Assembly (NCBI GenBank): GCA_027858955.1
Contig: JAQIBR010000166.1
Location: forward strand, 1 to 36,939
Direction of reading: 5' to 3'
Length of the DNA: 36,939 nucleotides
Source of the DNA: Bacteroidales bacterium
Lineage (GTDB): Bacteria > Bacteroidota > Bacteroidia > Bacteroidales > UBA12170
This document shows positions 1 to 11,740 of the stretch, in pieces. How positions within the stretch are numbered: the stretch's first letter is position 1; every line of letters starts with the position of its first letter. The notes under the pieces were generated by a model that ran no database searches, was not told the DNA's origin, and saw only the letters and a program-made list of their open reading frames with translations. The translations under genes and the position numbers were made by a program.

Positions 1-97
1 TGCCGCATATTTTCACTTCGTTCAATTTGCGGTTTTGTTGATCTATCGGCATTAACTCCCGAAGGTTCGGGATAAATTCAAAATTTGCTATGCGGCA
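1..97. repeat. Palindromic intergenic element at left edge
   Basis: The first nine bases (tgccgcata) are repeated in perfect inverted orientation at 89-97 (tatgcggca). Inside lies a second perfect palindrome at 58-71 (cccgaaggttcggg). No open reading frame of note is present. The nested hairpins resemble the REP-like elements seen elsewhere in this window, but the element begins at the window edge, so its left boundary is unknown. Confidence 0.5.
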
Positions 98-119
98 TTT
101 TGAACTACAATTGGTATAA

Positions 120-153
120 GCTGTCTCATAATATAAATTGAGATGGCTTTTTT
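120..153 (+). terminator. Hairpin plus T-run, plus-strand orientation
   Basis: A 9-bp stem (gctgtctca paired with tgagatggc, two G-U pairs on the plus strand) is followed at once by six Ts. The G-U pairs become A-C mismatches on the minus strand and the T-run lies on the plus side, so this looks like a terminator for a plus-strand gene outside the left edge rather than for the minus-strand operon that ends at 173. Confidence 0.45.
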
Positions 154-172
154 AATTTAAAAAAAATTCAAA

Positions 173-1483
173 CTACAAGCCGAATTCTCTTGCTTTATCA
201 CTTGATTTAGCTGGATTCCAAGGATCATTATAAGACGAGTAGAAGAAAATTTCCTTAGCATATGCCAAAGTCCTAACTATACGCATATAATAACCATTAT
301 AGAACATCATCAATGGAATATATAAAATAAGCTTTATTTCAGTTCTCCACCTATTGGACAGTGCCAAAACAATTAAAAATTGGATAAAACTTGCTGTTCC
401 ATAAATCATAATTTTCAAAGGAATGATAAAGCCCAGGTGATCTATATTATTAACAATAATAGTAACCATATAGAAAAACCAAATGATGTCTAAAATAACA
501 TTAAAGAATATATTCTCGAAAATTGCAAAAAAATTGGAGAAGTTAAAAGATGCTTGCGCTTTAAATATATCAGAATGCTTACGCATACGAAAACGGATAA
601 GGGATTTATTCCAGCGTAATCTCTGATTCGATAATCTCCTGAATGTCGGAGGCACACTTGTTAAACCAACAGCATCTGGCTCAAATGCAACAGTATAGCC
701 TAATTTTCTTATTTTAACAGTAATATCGCCATCCAAACCAGGTCCAATATCCCAACCTCCAATACGCTGCAGAGCTTCCATTCGGAATGCACCAAATGCA
801 CCTGATACAATTTTGTAAATTCCTAGATACGCTGTGACTACGCGTCCAACAGAAATAGTTTGCAAATATTCAACGGCCTGTAAACTAGTGGCTATTGTTT
901 CATCCTGATTCCTGACTTTAACATTTCCTCCTACTGCCCCAACGTTTTTATCTACAAAAAAAGGAATAATAATACGCTCAATGGCCTGATTGTCAAATGA
1001 CGTATCTGCATCTAGATGGACAATATATTTTCCTTTAGCATTCCGAAGTGCAAGATTAGCAGCACTGGCTTTGCCTCCCCTAACATCATTACGTAAAAAC
1101 ACATCTATAAGACCGTTCTTTAATAAGCTCCTACAAATGATTGGAGTATCATCATCAGAACCATCATCTACTATAATAACTTCAGTATTAGTATAACTTT
1201 GCTTATTGATAGAATCAACAAGTTTGTATATATGAGCACCTTCATTTTTTCCGGGAACTAATAAAGAAACTAACGGATTCTCAAAATATAATTTCTGGCG
1301 AGCTTCCTCATAGATTTGTGCTTTCTTTCTTCGGGAACGGTAAAATGCAAAAAGTACCACCATATCCATTACTAAAAATCGTGGGGCTTCAAGCAAAAAG
1401 AAATACCAAAAAATATAGAATACTTTTTCGAAACCATTGGAATACCAGTACCAAAAAAATTCGTCCCAAAAAGTATATATCAT
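173..1483 (-). CDS. Processive family-2 glycosyltransferase (exopolysaccharide synthase)
   Basis: A 436-residue inner-membrane polysaccharide synthase of the Alg8/PgaC/cellulose-synthase type, expected to polymerise a nucleotide-sugar on the cytoplasmic side and push the chain across the membrane. Visible features: hydrophobic N-terminus (about 17-48), GT-A domain with VDDGSDD (105-111), the DxD motif HLDAD (156-160), an acidic catalytic-type segment GLDGD (249-253) and QRLRW (287-291, the Q(Q/R)xRW signature of processive enzymes), then three or four C-terminal membrane segments (from about 320). It is the last gene of the operon; its ATG overlaps the preceding stop as ATGA, implying translational coupling to the zinc-ribbon protein. 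The polymer cannot be told from sequence. Family assignment is secure; product is inference. Confidence 0.92.
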   Translation of the reverse strand: MIYTFWDEFFWYWYSNGFEKVFYIFWYFFLLEAPRFLVMDMVVLFAFYRSRRKKAQIYEEARQKLYFENPLVSLLVPGKNEGAHIYKLVDSINKQSYTNTEVIIVDDGSDDDTPIICRSLLKNGLIDVFLRNDVRGGKASAANLALRNAKGKYIVHLDADTSFDNQAIERIIIPFFVDKNVGAVGGNVKVRNQDETIATSLQAVEYLQTISVGRVVTAYLGIYKIVSGAFGAFRMEALQRIGGWDIGPGLDGDITVKIRKLGYTVAFEPDAVGLTSVPPTFRRLSNQRLRWNKSLIRFRMRKHSDIFKAQASFNFSNFFAIFENIFFNVILDIIWFFYMVTIIVNNIDHLGFIIPLKIMIYGTASFIQFLIVLALSNRWRTEIKLILYIPLMMFYNGYYMRIVRTLAYAKEIFFYSSYNDPWNPAKSSDKAREFGL

Positions 1484-2883
1484 CAGTTACCTTGATTTAT
1501 GGTTAATAATTCATTAATTAAATCATTATGTTCTTTTGTATTATCAATATCAATTGCCTTAATCTTGACAGTTATATTTGCATCTTCAATATTGCTATCC
1601 AAAAGTTTTTGAACAGATTTCTGAATATTTTTCAAAGTGGACTCCAAGCGGAGTTTATCAGTGTCTGGTGACACAATTAAGTAACTATTGTTATTGATAA
1701 ATGATAAAATATCTGTTGCAAAAGTTGCATTCTTAATAAAATCAGCTATTTCATTAATCACGTTTTGATATTTAACTCCAAGATTACTCGATACTGCTGC
1801 AGGAGTTTTTAAACTTAAAATACCAACTGAAGATGCTTTACCAGATGATTTAATTCTCTCTATTTCGTATTTCAAGAAAATATTGAAAGTGCTAAACCCA
1901 ACAAATCCTGGCATTTCTGCTTCTCTAGCTTCCTCAGGAGCTAAGCCTCCCATAGCTGCTTCTTCTCCAAGAACTGTTAGCTCAAAATTACTAATCTTCT
2001 TTTGGATAAGTGCATCAACAGTCTGAACAGTATTACAATTAAAGCAAGCCGCTTGCATTAGAGATTCTTGTGAATGATGGCCACAACTGTTGCAAGTATA
2101 CACTACTGAAGGCTTATCATAATCAACACCAATATGATGAAGCAATTTATTACATTTGGGGCAAATCATTTGACTTCCTGTAATGAAATCAGTTTCTGGA
2201 GCCACTTTCGCACAGACAAAGTGATGAACCAAATTTTCCATAACTAAATCTGAAGATCCACATTTAATACAAACTTCACGGTAATTTAAAAAGGCTGAAA
2301 AACAATTACTGCACAAATGAATAACATCCTCATATCTTGGGCGGACAAATTCTTTTTCCTCGAGATCATCAATGAGCTTAAACATATCCTCTGTATTTAC
2401 ATTCTGATAATGCAAACTAAGTATTGGATAAGTATATCCTGTATGAGCTTTAACCGAAGTTATTGCTTTCATTCTTTTTTGACGAGTATAATAATAACGT
2501 AATACTTTATTCTGAATACGAATAACCAAATCGTTGGTATCAGTAGCTTGTAATTGCTTAATACGTTGATCGATTACATTAAAACTTCCCTCAAATGTTT
2601 CATCCTGAAGGCTTTTTAGAACTCCATCGCTTAAAGCAATTGTAAAAGTATCAACATCATCATTTAGCGAAAGAATAAACACAGGTACCAAATAAATAGA
2701 TTCAATATACGAAGATCGAATAAGTTTCAAAAATGAAAAGCACCCTTCCTTATCAGCATAATCAAGAACAAGACCATCGCTGATTACAACTTTTTTTATA
2801 TCTAATTCTCTAAAATCAGAAATAAAATAAATTTCTTTATCACTTTGCGTCTGAATCCGTTTTCCAAATTGAGTAATTGCCAT
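1483..2883 (-). CDS. Zinc-ribbon signalling protein with degenerate GGDEF-like C-terminus
   Basis: A 466-residue soluble protein with no signal peptide. The N-terminal ~110 residues read like a pseudo-receiver domain (beta-rich, LVPVFILS and ALSDGVLKSL). The middle (about 120-290) combines a helical, possibly winged-helix part with paired cysteines C191/C194, C205/C208, C241/C244, C264/C267 and C280/C283, enough for two or more zinc ribbons; this layout matches what I recall of the TackOD1 output domain. The end (about 328-466) has the strand pattern of a GGDEF domain, but the GGDEF segment is replaced by INNNS, so no cyclase activity is expected. Lying between the adaptor and the synthase, and coupled to the synthase by an ATGA overlap, it is a good candidate for a regulator or dinucleotide receptor of polymer synthesis (inference). 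Confidence 0.75.
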   Translation of the reverse strand: MAITQFGKRIQTQSDKEIYFISDFRELDIKKVVISDGLVLDYADKEGCFSFLKLIRSSYIESIYLVPVFILSLNDDVDTFTIALSDGVLKSLQDETFEGSFNVIDQRIKQLQATDTNDLVIRIQNKVLRYYYTRQKRMKAITSVKAHTGYTYPILSLHYQNVNTEDMFKLIDDLEEKEFVRPRYEDVIHLCSNCFSAFLNYREVCIKCGSSDLVMENLVHHFVCAKVAPETDFITGSQMICPKCNKLLHHIGVDYDKPSVVYTCNSCGHHSQESLMQAACFNCNTVQTVDALIQKKISNFELTVLGEEAAMGGLAPEEAREAEMPGFVGFSTFNIFLKYEIERIKSSGKASSVGILSLKTPAAVSSNLGVKYQNVINEIADFIKNATFATDILSFINNNSYLIVSPDTDKLRLESTLKNIQKSVQKLLDSNIEDANITVKIKAIDIDNTKEHNDLINELLTINQGN

Positions 2884-2923
2884 ATTGATTTATATCATTG
2901 AAGCTCTAGGAGCGTCTATTCCT

Positions 2924-4009
2924 TTATTGAAATTTTGTTTTACTAATCCTTACTTCGTATTGGTAATATTTCTTCCATTTTATCTGTTCCTCATCTGAAG
3001 TTGGAACAATTTTAGCAACAACACTTCTTCTATCTCTGTCCTTTGCCTTCTTAAATTCCAAAGGTAATACTTCTGTATTAAGGTTATAAGCTTGAATGAT
3101 TCCTTCGCTAACCGAGCCATCGGGGAAGTCGAGTTGAAGGGTTTCGCCTTCCTCAAAATAACCAATGTCTTTTTGCTCTACATAAGCATATATATACATA
3201 CTTTCAGTATTTGAAAGATACATAACCACATCTTTTTTATAACTGGTTTCCAAAGGAGGTACGCTTATCTTACTTATAATACCATCAACAGGCGATTCAT
3301 AATAAGACCACCTTAACGTATTTCCGCCACCTCCTGCACCGGAAACAGCTGCAACACCAACTTGATTTGCGTCTCTAATATATCCATTTAGCAGAGCCAA
3401 ATATTTTCTTAGATACCTTATCTCTTCTACTAATTTAGTACGATCAACTTGTAATGATTTTAATTTTAAACGCGCAGCCTCTAATTCCAATTTAGGGTAA
3501 ACATCTAAATACACTTCTTTTTTCAATCTTTCCAAGTCAGCAAGAATACGCTTAGTGTTAGCATCTATTTCTTGAATTTCAATTAACTTTATGCTGATTT
3601 CCCTCTGAGTTTGAATACGTTCTTTTAAATACCAATCATAATTATTTGAACCACTACCTCCTGAAACTGCTACTGCAACTCCACCGCCATTTCCACCGTC
3701 ATCATCTCCATCAAGGTTCCATCTATAATAAAACAACCTGTCACCTTTTTTAATAGTGTCGCCTTCTTCATAAAAATAATTTTCAACAATGATGTCTTCC
3801 GGAAAGTTAACGGTAAAACGTTCCGTAAAGATTTGACCATCAACGTTAATAAAAACATTTTTTTGTAAAGTATAAAACAACAAGGATATGAAAATAAGTA
3901 AGAAAAGAATTAAATAGATTACCCTGTCCCAATTTGTTCTTTTGGGCGAGTGCTCCTCTTTAACTCCTCGAAGTACCGTTGCTTTCGATTTAAATTGAAA
4001 TGGTTTCAT
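2924..4009 (-). CDS. HlyD-like periplasmic adaptor protein
   Basis: 361 residues: a cytoplasmic lead of about 28 residues, one membrane anchor (about 29-48), then a lipoyl half-domain (about 50-95), a coiled-coil hairpin (about 125-210), the second lipoyl half (SPVDGIISKISVPP) and a beta-barrel part. This is the membrane-fusion architecture that links inner-membrane synthases or transporters to an outer-membrane channel, comparable to the periplasmic part of Alg44. Unusually, both junctions between the lipoyl halves and the hairpin carry glycine-rich low-complexity stretches (about 100-122 and 218-230). It lies 17 bp downstream of the TolC-like gene and 40 bp upstream of the zinc-ribbon gene, so it is clearly in the same operon. 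No PilZ domain is seen. Confidence 0.85.
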   Translation of the reverse strand: MKPFQFKSKATVLRGVKEEHSPKRTNWDRVIYLILFLLIFISLLFYTLQKNVFINVDGQIFTERFTVNFPEDIIVENYFYEEGDTIKKGDRLFYYRWNLDGDDDGGNGGGVAVAVSGGSGSNNYDWYLKERIQTQREISIKLIEIQEIDANTKRILADLERLKKEVYLDVYPKLELEAARLKLKSLQVDRTKLVEEIRYLRKYLALLNGYIRDANQVGVAAVSGAGGGGNTLRWSYYESPVDGIISKISVPPLETSYKKDVVMYLSNTESMYIYAYVEQKDIGYFEEGETLQLDFPDGSVSEGIIQAYNLNTEVLPLEFKKAKDRDRRSVVAKIVPTSDEEQIKWKKYYQYEVRISKTKFQ

Positions 4010-4026
4010 TTAGTTCCTATATTTTG

Positions 4027-6672
4027 TTAATACTTCACGATAAACGCTCCAGCATTTCCTGATTGCGATTTATAATTCCCTAAAGCTACCTTAGCTTCGT
4101 ATTCATTTTTGTAATTTCCAAATGTATATTTATAATATCCACCTATTCTATGTGTGCTAATTGGTTCATTAACCTTTAATGTATTCTTCAAATATTGTTC
4201 TGTTAGAATGCTTTTGGCTGCCGCAATTTGAATTTGCCAAGATCCCTTCACAGATGTAGTAGGATTAACAATTGCTGCTTGACTTGACAGATTATCTCTG
4301 CGATTGTCACTAATCTCAATATTTACTTTTTGCGAATTTACATCTCGATTATTGCTCTCCTGTACTTCATTTTTAATTGCATCAAGACTTGCCTGCAAAG
4401 TTGCCCTGTTTTTCTGCTCATCAGAAAATATTTGATTCCGGAATGTTGACAAAACTTCTTCTGAAGCCATTCTATTTTTCTCACCCATCTCGTAAGCACG
4501 TAAATCGGCAAGCATCATGCTTTCAACATTTGAAAATGCAAAATTTTCAACTCCTGTTTCTTTATTGATATTTTCCATATAATTTTCAAGGTGAAGACGA
4601 TCAGCAAAGTCATTTGCATCTAAAACAACTGTTAATTTATTTTTAGCTATTGATAACTCTTGTATCAGTTTATTTTCAAGTTTTTCACGATTTGGAGTTC
4701 CGTCGGATGGCACAAAAACCAAATCAAATTTATTATATACTCTATTCAAAATATTCATCGGTAAATCATCCGTTATAGTAACGCTTAGACGTATATCATC
4801 CGGTTTAAGACTAATATCAATATCATCTACCCAATCTGAGAAATTAACTTCTTTAACTTCACGTGCAAGAAACGGATCCTGCTCCAAATACAATTTATAA
4901 TGAAGCCCGTTTAAATATTTGTTGTTAATTTTACTAATTTCTTGCAAATCGCTATTTACATTAGGGTATGTTTGACCATCGGGAATCTTCATACTTAATG
5001 AAAAATAGATATGGTCTTGTGATGCTTTTTCGATTGCATCGATAATTTTAGGACTTAAACTCCAAGAATCTATTTCTATGATGACGTCTCTAAATTCATT
5101 TTTCCACAAATAATTAACCAATTCGTGGTTTTCCATTCTTTCAAAAGATTCCTCATCAACAAAAACCTGCACTCCTGTGGTATAACGAGATGTAAAATCG
5201 AGTGGATTAAGTATTTCAACAAATGACATTGGAGATCTCTGATCCAGATAAAAGGCCATTTTTGTCAATTGAATATATAGCAGCTTTTTAATATCAATTA
5301 TCTCAGCTTCAATGTTTTTCTTTTCATCGATTAATCCTAAAGTAAAGATAGGATTGAACCCAATATCTTCAAAATCTTTTTTAACCAACTCCTTGCGAAT
5401 CAATTCATCAGCGTTTAATTTTTTATAATAAAATTCTTTAATTTGCTTTAATTTAAAAGCAAATTCAGCATAATGATTTACCAATTCGTTATCGCCCGCC
5501 TGAAATTCCGACATTCCCTCAGCCTGATAAATTCTATCCTGTGCCCTAACAAGATTTCTTTTGTTTTTAAAGCGCAAAGGAACTCTTAGAGATACACCGC
5601 CGGAGCCGTATTGGAGTTTATCACTAAATTCATCAAAATAAGTATTATACCTTAAATATGGTTTTAAAGAAATATCCTGCCACCACTTCATTCCTCCGGC
5701 ATACATTGCTAATTTTATGGCCGCTATATTATCAGTAGTTTCATTATTATGATATATCTGCATCAATTTATCCAAGTCTACATCTACTAATGGAAGATTT
5801 TCAGCTGAGTATTTATTACTTAGTAAAGTATCTGGAATATTATTGGGGATATGCTGATTAAAATCAGCTAATTGCCCAATTTGCTGATCTAAATCTTCAA
5901 GTTTTGCGCGAACCTTCAATACTCTTTCCCAACCTATATAACGCAAATGATAGAGTTCGGTAGTATATTTAAGTTGTTGCTCAACTAAACCATAGCGTTC
6001 TTTTAAAACATCAATTTTCTGCTTATTAAAGATGTAATTTATATAATTGAAAACATAACGGTAATTTTCAGCTGATGCCTGTTTTTCAGCATCAATACTT
6101 TTTAGGTCGAAATCATATTTAAGTTGATCAATTTTTGCACGAGACGCTAAAAATCCTCCTTTTATTACATTCCATTCTACTCCAAAATAAACACGTCGTT
6201 TGTAAGTTATTTGCTCATCATAAGACCATCCGGGAGTGAAATTTTCAGCATAGTCTGCATAAAAGTCTAATCCCAAATCGCCTCTTTGCGATCTAATGCG
6301 TGCATTCACATCATTTCTATAAGCCTCAGCCACATCATTCGAAGTGTAATTATTAGTAAATAAGGCGTCTAGGTATAGTGTATCTCCATAAACATCATTG
6401 AGTGAAGTAAATTTTACAGCATCTGCAAAAATCTGGCTCACATCTTTTGCAATCTTAAATACATTAACAGTATCAGGTAAAAAGTCACCTGTAATATCAT
6501 CAATTACCGGTGATGAAACATTTGCAGGTTTTTTTACGGGCGTTACAGCTAGAATGTTCAATGAGAAAACAACAAAAATAGGCAACAATATTTGTTGAAT
6601 TTTATTCCCAAATATATGTTTACTGTAATTAACCATTTTATATTTAACTGTTTTAATAATAGATAGCAACAT
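4027..6672 (-). CDS. TolC-like outer-membrane export protein with alpha/beta domain and SPOR domain
   Basis: 881 residues, far longer than a usual TolC-family protein (about 430-490). A hydrophobic signal segment (about 26-44) is followed by a TolC-like helical region to about residue 450. Residues about 475-720 alternate strands and helices in a way that suggests a TIM-barrel-like domain; I cannot name its family. A linker leads to a SPOR domain at about 810-881 (SWQIQIAA near its start, AFIVKY at its end), which in known proteins binds glycan strands of peptidoglycan lacking stem peptides. First gene of the operon. The start at 6672 has AGGA upstream and fits the -7 element at 6694-6701; Met13 (6636) is an alternative that gives a more conventional signal peptide. 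Role in polymer export is inferred from context. Confidence 0.75.
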   Translation of the reverse strand: MLLSIIKTVKYKMVNYSKHIFGNKIQQILLPIFVVFSLNILAVTPVKKPANVSSPVIDDITGDFLPDTVNVFKIAKDVSQIFADAVKFTSLNDVYGDTLYLDALFTNNYTSNDVAEAYRNDVNARIRSQRGDLGLDFYADYAENFTPGWSYDEQITYKRRVYFGVEWNVIKGGFLASRAKIDQLKYDFDLKSIDAEKQASAENYRYVFNYINYIFNKQKIDVLKERYGLVEQQLKYTTELYHLRYIGWERVLKVRAKLEDLDQQIGQLADFNQHIPNNIPDTLLSNKYSAENLPLVDVDLDKLMQIYHNNETTDNIAAIKLAMYAGGMKWWQDISLKPYLRYNTYFDEFSDKLQYGSGGVSLRVPLRFKNKRNLVRAQDRIYQAEGMSEFQAGDNELVNHYAEFAFKLKQIKEFYYKKLNADELIRKELVKKDFEDIGFNPIFTLGLIDEKKNIEAEIIDIKKLLYIQLTKMAFYLDQRSPMSFVEILNPLDFTSRYTTGVQVFVDEESFERMENHELVNYLWKNEFRDVIIEIDSWSLSPKIIDAIEKASQDHIYFSLSMKIPDGQTYPNVNSDLQEISKINNKYLNGLHYKLYLEQDPFLAREVKEVNFSDWVDDIDISLKPDDIRLSVTITDDLPMNILNRVYNKFDLVFVPSDGTPNREKLENKLIQELSIAKNKLTVVLDANDFADRLHLENYMENINKETGVENFAFSNVESMMLADLRAYEMGEKNRMASEEVLSTFRNQIFSDEQKNRATLQASLDAIKNEVQESNNRDVNSQKVNIEISDNRRDNLSSQAAIVNPTTSVKGSWQIQIAAAKSILTEQYLKNTLKVNEPISTHRIGGYYKYTFGNYKNEYEAKVALGNYKSQSGNAGAFIVKY

Positions 6673-6693
6673 GCAGATATGTTCCTACTCTTT

Positions 6694-6701
6694 CAAATTT
6701 A
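6694..6701 (-). promoter_or_regulatory. -7 element of the exopolysaccharide operon
   Basis: The minus strand reads TAAATTTG, a perfect match to the Bacteroidota -7 consensus TAnnTTTG. It lies 21 bp upstream of the ATG at 6672, placing the transcript start roughly 15 bases before it. No convincing -33 TTTG is seen at the usual distance. Confidence 0.5.
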
Positions 6702-6852
6702 AGCTTATCACATTATCTCTTTTCGATTTCATTATCAATATATTAACAGAGTTCTAAACATACAAAATTCGTATATATCTGATTTTAATCTATTTATAAT
6801 TTTACTATGAATTATTGTTGATAAGAAATATTAATTTTAAGAGTAAAATGCT

Positions 6853-6860
6853 TAGTTTTG
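6853..6860 (+). promoter_or_regulatory. -7 element for the REC-histidine kinase gene
   Basis: TAGTTTTG matches TAnnTTTG and would give a leader of about 60 bases before the ATG at 6931. The leader contains a small hairpin (cttga/tcaag). The divergent operon promoter is only about 150 bp away, so the two could share control. The -33 box is not evident. Confidence 0.4.
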
Positions 6861-6930
6861 GTACGAGAAAACAGCTTGAAAATCAAGTCCCTTTTACAAA
6901 TTTTTATTATTCGAAATAGAAGTTGCCCAT

Positions 6931-10181
<3,251 letters not shown>

Positions 10182-10271
10182 TCAATAAAAAATTAATCTA
10201 CAATTTTAATGATTTTTTCCGTTTGAAAATAAATGATTGTATATTTAGCCCTGAAATCAAAAAATCATATC

Positions 10272-11015
10272 ATGAAAAGACATCTTTTATTAATTAGTAT
10301 CATGGCATTTGCAATTTCAATTACAAATGCTCAGACGGAAAATGAACAGCCTGCTAGCAAAAGAAATGTTTTAAAATTTTATCCAACAAGTCTGATATTT
10401 GGAAAAGCAACTATTGGGTACGAAAGAGTTATAAACGAAAACTCATCTTTTACATTTAATTTAGGATTACCGAGTGGTATAAATCCTTTAGATTACGCAC
10501 CTGATCTTCCTTCAGACGACTTTAGCCTTGATAACGGTAAAGTATCAGGTATGTTATTTATGCCAGGTTACCGATTTAATTTTTCAAAAAAAGGCGCTCC
10601 CTTTGGATTTTATATTGAGCCTTATTTGAAATACGAAAGTTTTACATTAGATTTTGATTCAGAATTTACATTTGATAATGAATCTTATCCAACTAGTTTC
10701 GATGGAGATTATTCTGCTTATGGAGGAGGTGTACAAATGGGAGTGCAATGTCTGATTGCTAATGTGATTACTTTAGAATGGTCTTTTTTAGGTTTAGAAG
10801 TTAAATCGGCTAGCTCGAGTATAACTATTACAGATAATAATGGCACTATACCTATAAATGAATTATTCGATGAAATTGAAGGCAACTTTACAGATATTCC
10901 TTTAATTGGAAGTTCACTTGAATTTGAAAAAGGAGCTCACTCCGTAGGTGCAAAAGCTTCTAATTTTCTTATTCCTGGAGCAAGGTTTGCATTCTCGATT
11001 GGAATAGCTTTTTAA
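10272..11015 (+). CDS. Outer-membrane beta-barrel protein, DUF3575-like
   Basis: 247 residues when started at the internal ATG at 10272, which gives a clean signal peptide (MKRHLLLISIMAFAISITNA, then Q); the longer frame from 10233 adds 13 residues that would spoil it. The mature part begins with a short linker, then alternating strands (VLKFYPTSLIFGKATIGYER) and ends with aromatic-rich strands (ARFAFSIGIAF), as in small Bacteroidota outer-membrane barrels. No catalytic motif. The gene is separated from its neighbours and probably monocistronic. A TATATTTA sequence at 10240-10247 is a possible, imperfect -7 element. Function unknown. Confidence 0.75.
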   Translation: MKRHLLLISIMAFAISITNAQTENEQPASKRNVLKFYPTSLIFGKATIGYERVINENSSFTFNLGLPSGINPLDYAPDLPSDDFSLDNGKVSGMLFMPGYRFNFSKKGAPFGFYIEPYLKYESFTLDFDSEFTFDNESYPTSFDGDYSAYGGGVQMGVQCLIANVITLEWSFLGLEVKSASSSITITDNNGTIPINELFDEIEGNFTDIPLIGSSLEFEKGAHSVGAKASNFLIPGARFAFSIGIAF

Positions 11016-11125
11016 TAATGTTTTTTTGGCGGATTTTGAATTTTTATCTTCGCTTCAAATTCTAATAATTCGGAATTGAAATGTTTGATATGACCGAGAA
11101 AAACATTTTTTACATTTGAATAATA

Positions 11126-11734
11126 ATGAAGAAATTCCAAAACAAATATCGCATTGCATCTGCGAGATTGCAGAATTGGGATTATGGCAGCAACGCCGCA
11201 TATTTTATTACAATTTGTTCAAAGAACAGGGAACATTTTTTTGGTGAAATAGAAAATAATGAAATGGCATTAAATGCCATCGGTAAATTGGCAGAACAAT
11301 ATTGGATTGAAATACCGAAACATTTTTCATTTATCGAATTAGGAAATTTTGTGGTGATGCCCAACCACGTTCATGGAATATTGATAATTGATAAAATTGG
11401 TGGGGATCCAACCACGGCAGATACGTTGCAATGCGTAGATACGTTGCAATGCAACGTATCTACCACGACCAACCCAACCAAACCCCCTATCAAAAACGTA
11501 CAAATGGCAATGATATCCCCAAAACCGGGAACGATTTCAACCATTATCCGTTCCTATAAATCGGTGGTAACCAAAAACGCCCGATTAATTGACGTTGATT
11601 TTGGATGGCAATCCCGTTTTCACGACCATATTATCAGAAATGATGGTGAATACCAACGGATTTCCGAATATATCTTCAATAATCCGGCAAATTGGCAAAC
11701 AGATAAATTTCATAGAAAGAAAAGGAGAAAATAA
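11126..11734 (+). CDS. REP-associated tyrosine transposase (RAYT, Y1_Tnp family)
   Basis: A 202-residue single-strand DNA transposase of the HUH class. The metal-binding HUH motif is H81-V-H83 in VVMPNHVHGILII, and the likely nucleophile is Y144 in IIRSYKSVVTK. The C-terminus (WQSRFHDHIIRNDGEY...IFNNPANW) is typical of RAYTs, which are usually single-copy, domesticated-looking genes linked to REP palindromes. Between the two motifs, about residues 95-120, the coding DNA contains a strong palindrome and direct repeat (see 11419-11463) that stays in frame. It ends 6 bp before the folC stop, convergent. A sequence resembling a promoter (TATCTTCG) lies near 11050. Appears intact. Confidence 0.93.
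   Translation: MKKFQNKYRIASARLQNWDYGSNAAYFITICSKNREHFFGEIENNEMALNAIGKLAEQYWIEIPKHFSFIELGNFVVMPNHVHGILIIDKIGGDPTTADTLQCVDTLQCNVSTTTNPTKPPIKNVQMAMISPKPGTISTIIRSYKSVVTKNARLIDVDFGWQSRFHDHIIRNDGEYQRISEYIFNNPANWQTDKFHRKKRRK
11419..11463 (+). repeat. Direct repeat and 14-bp palindrome inside the RAYT gene
   Basis: The 16-mer agatacgttgcaatgc occurs at 11419-11434 and again at 11437-11452. The second copy is the left part of a perfect 14-bp inverted repeat, 11435-11448 (gtagatacgttgca) and 11450-11463, separated by one base. The repeat is read in frame (TLQC occurs twice), suggesting insertion into a tolerant linker of the transposase. It resembles the GTAG-containing palindromes recorded as REP-like elements in other bacteria, from memory. 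Confidence 0.8.
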
Positions 11735-11740
11735 ACAATA

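Noticed and set aside
11419..11463. Possible CRISPR-like repeat pair
   Set aside because: Only two copies separated by two bases and one is part of a palindrome; no spacers and no cas genes in the window.
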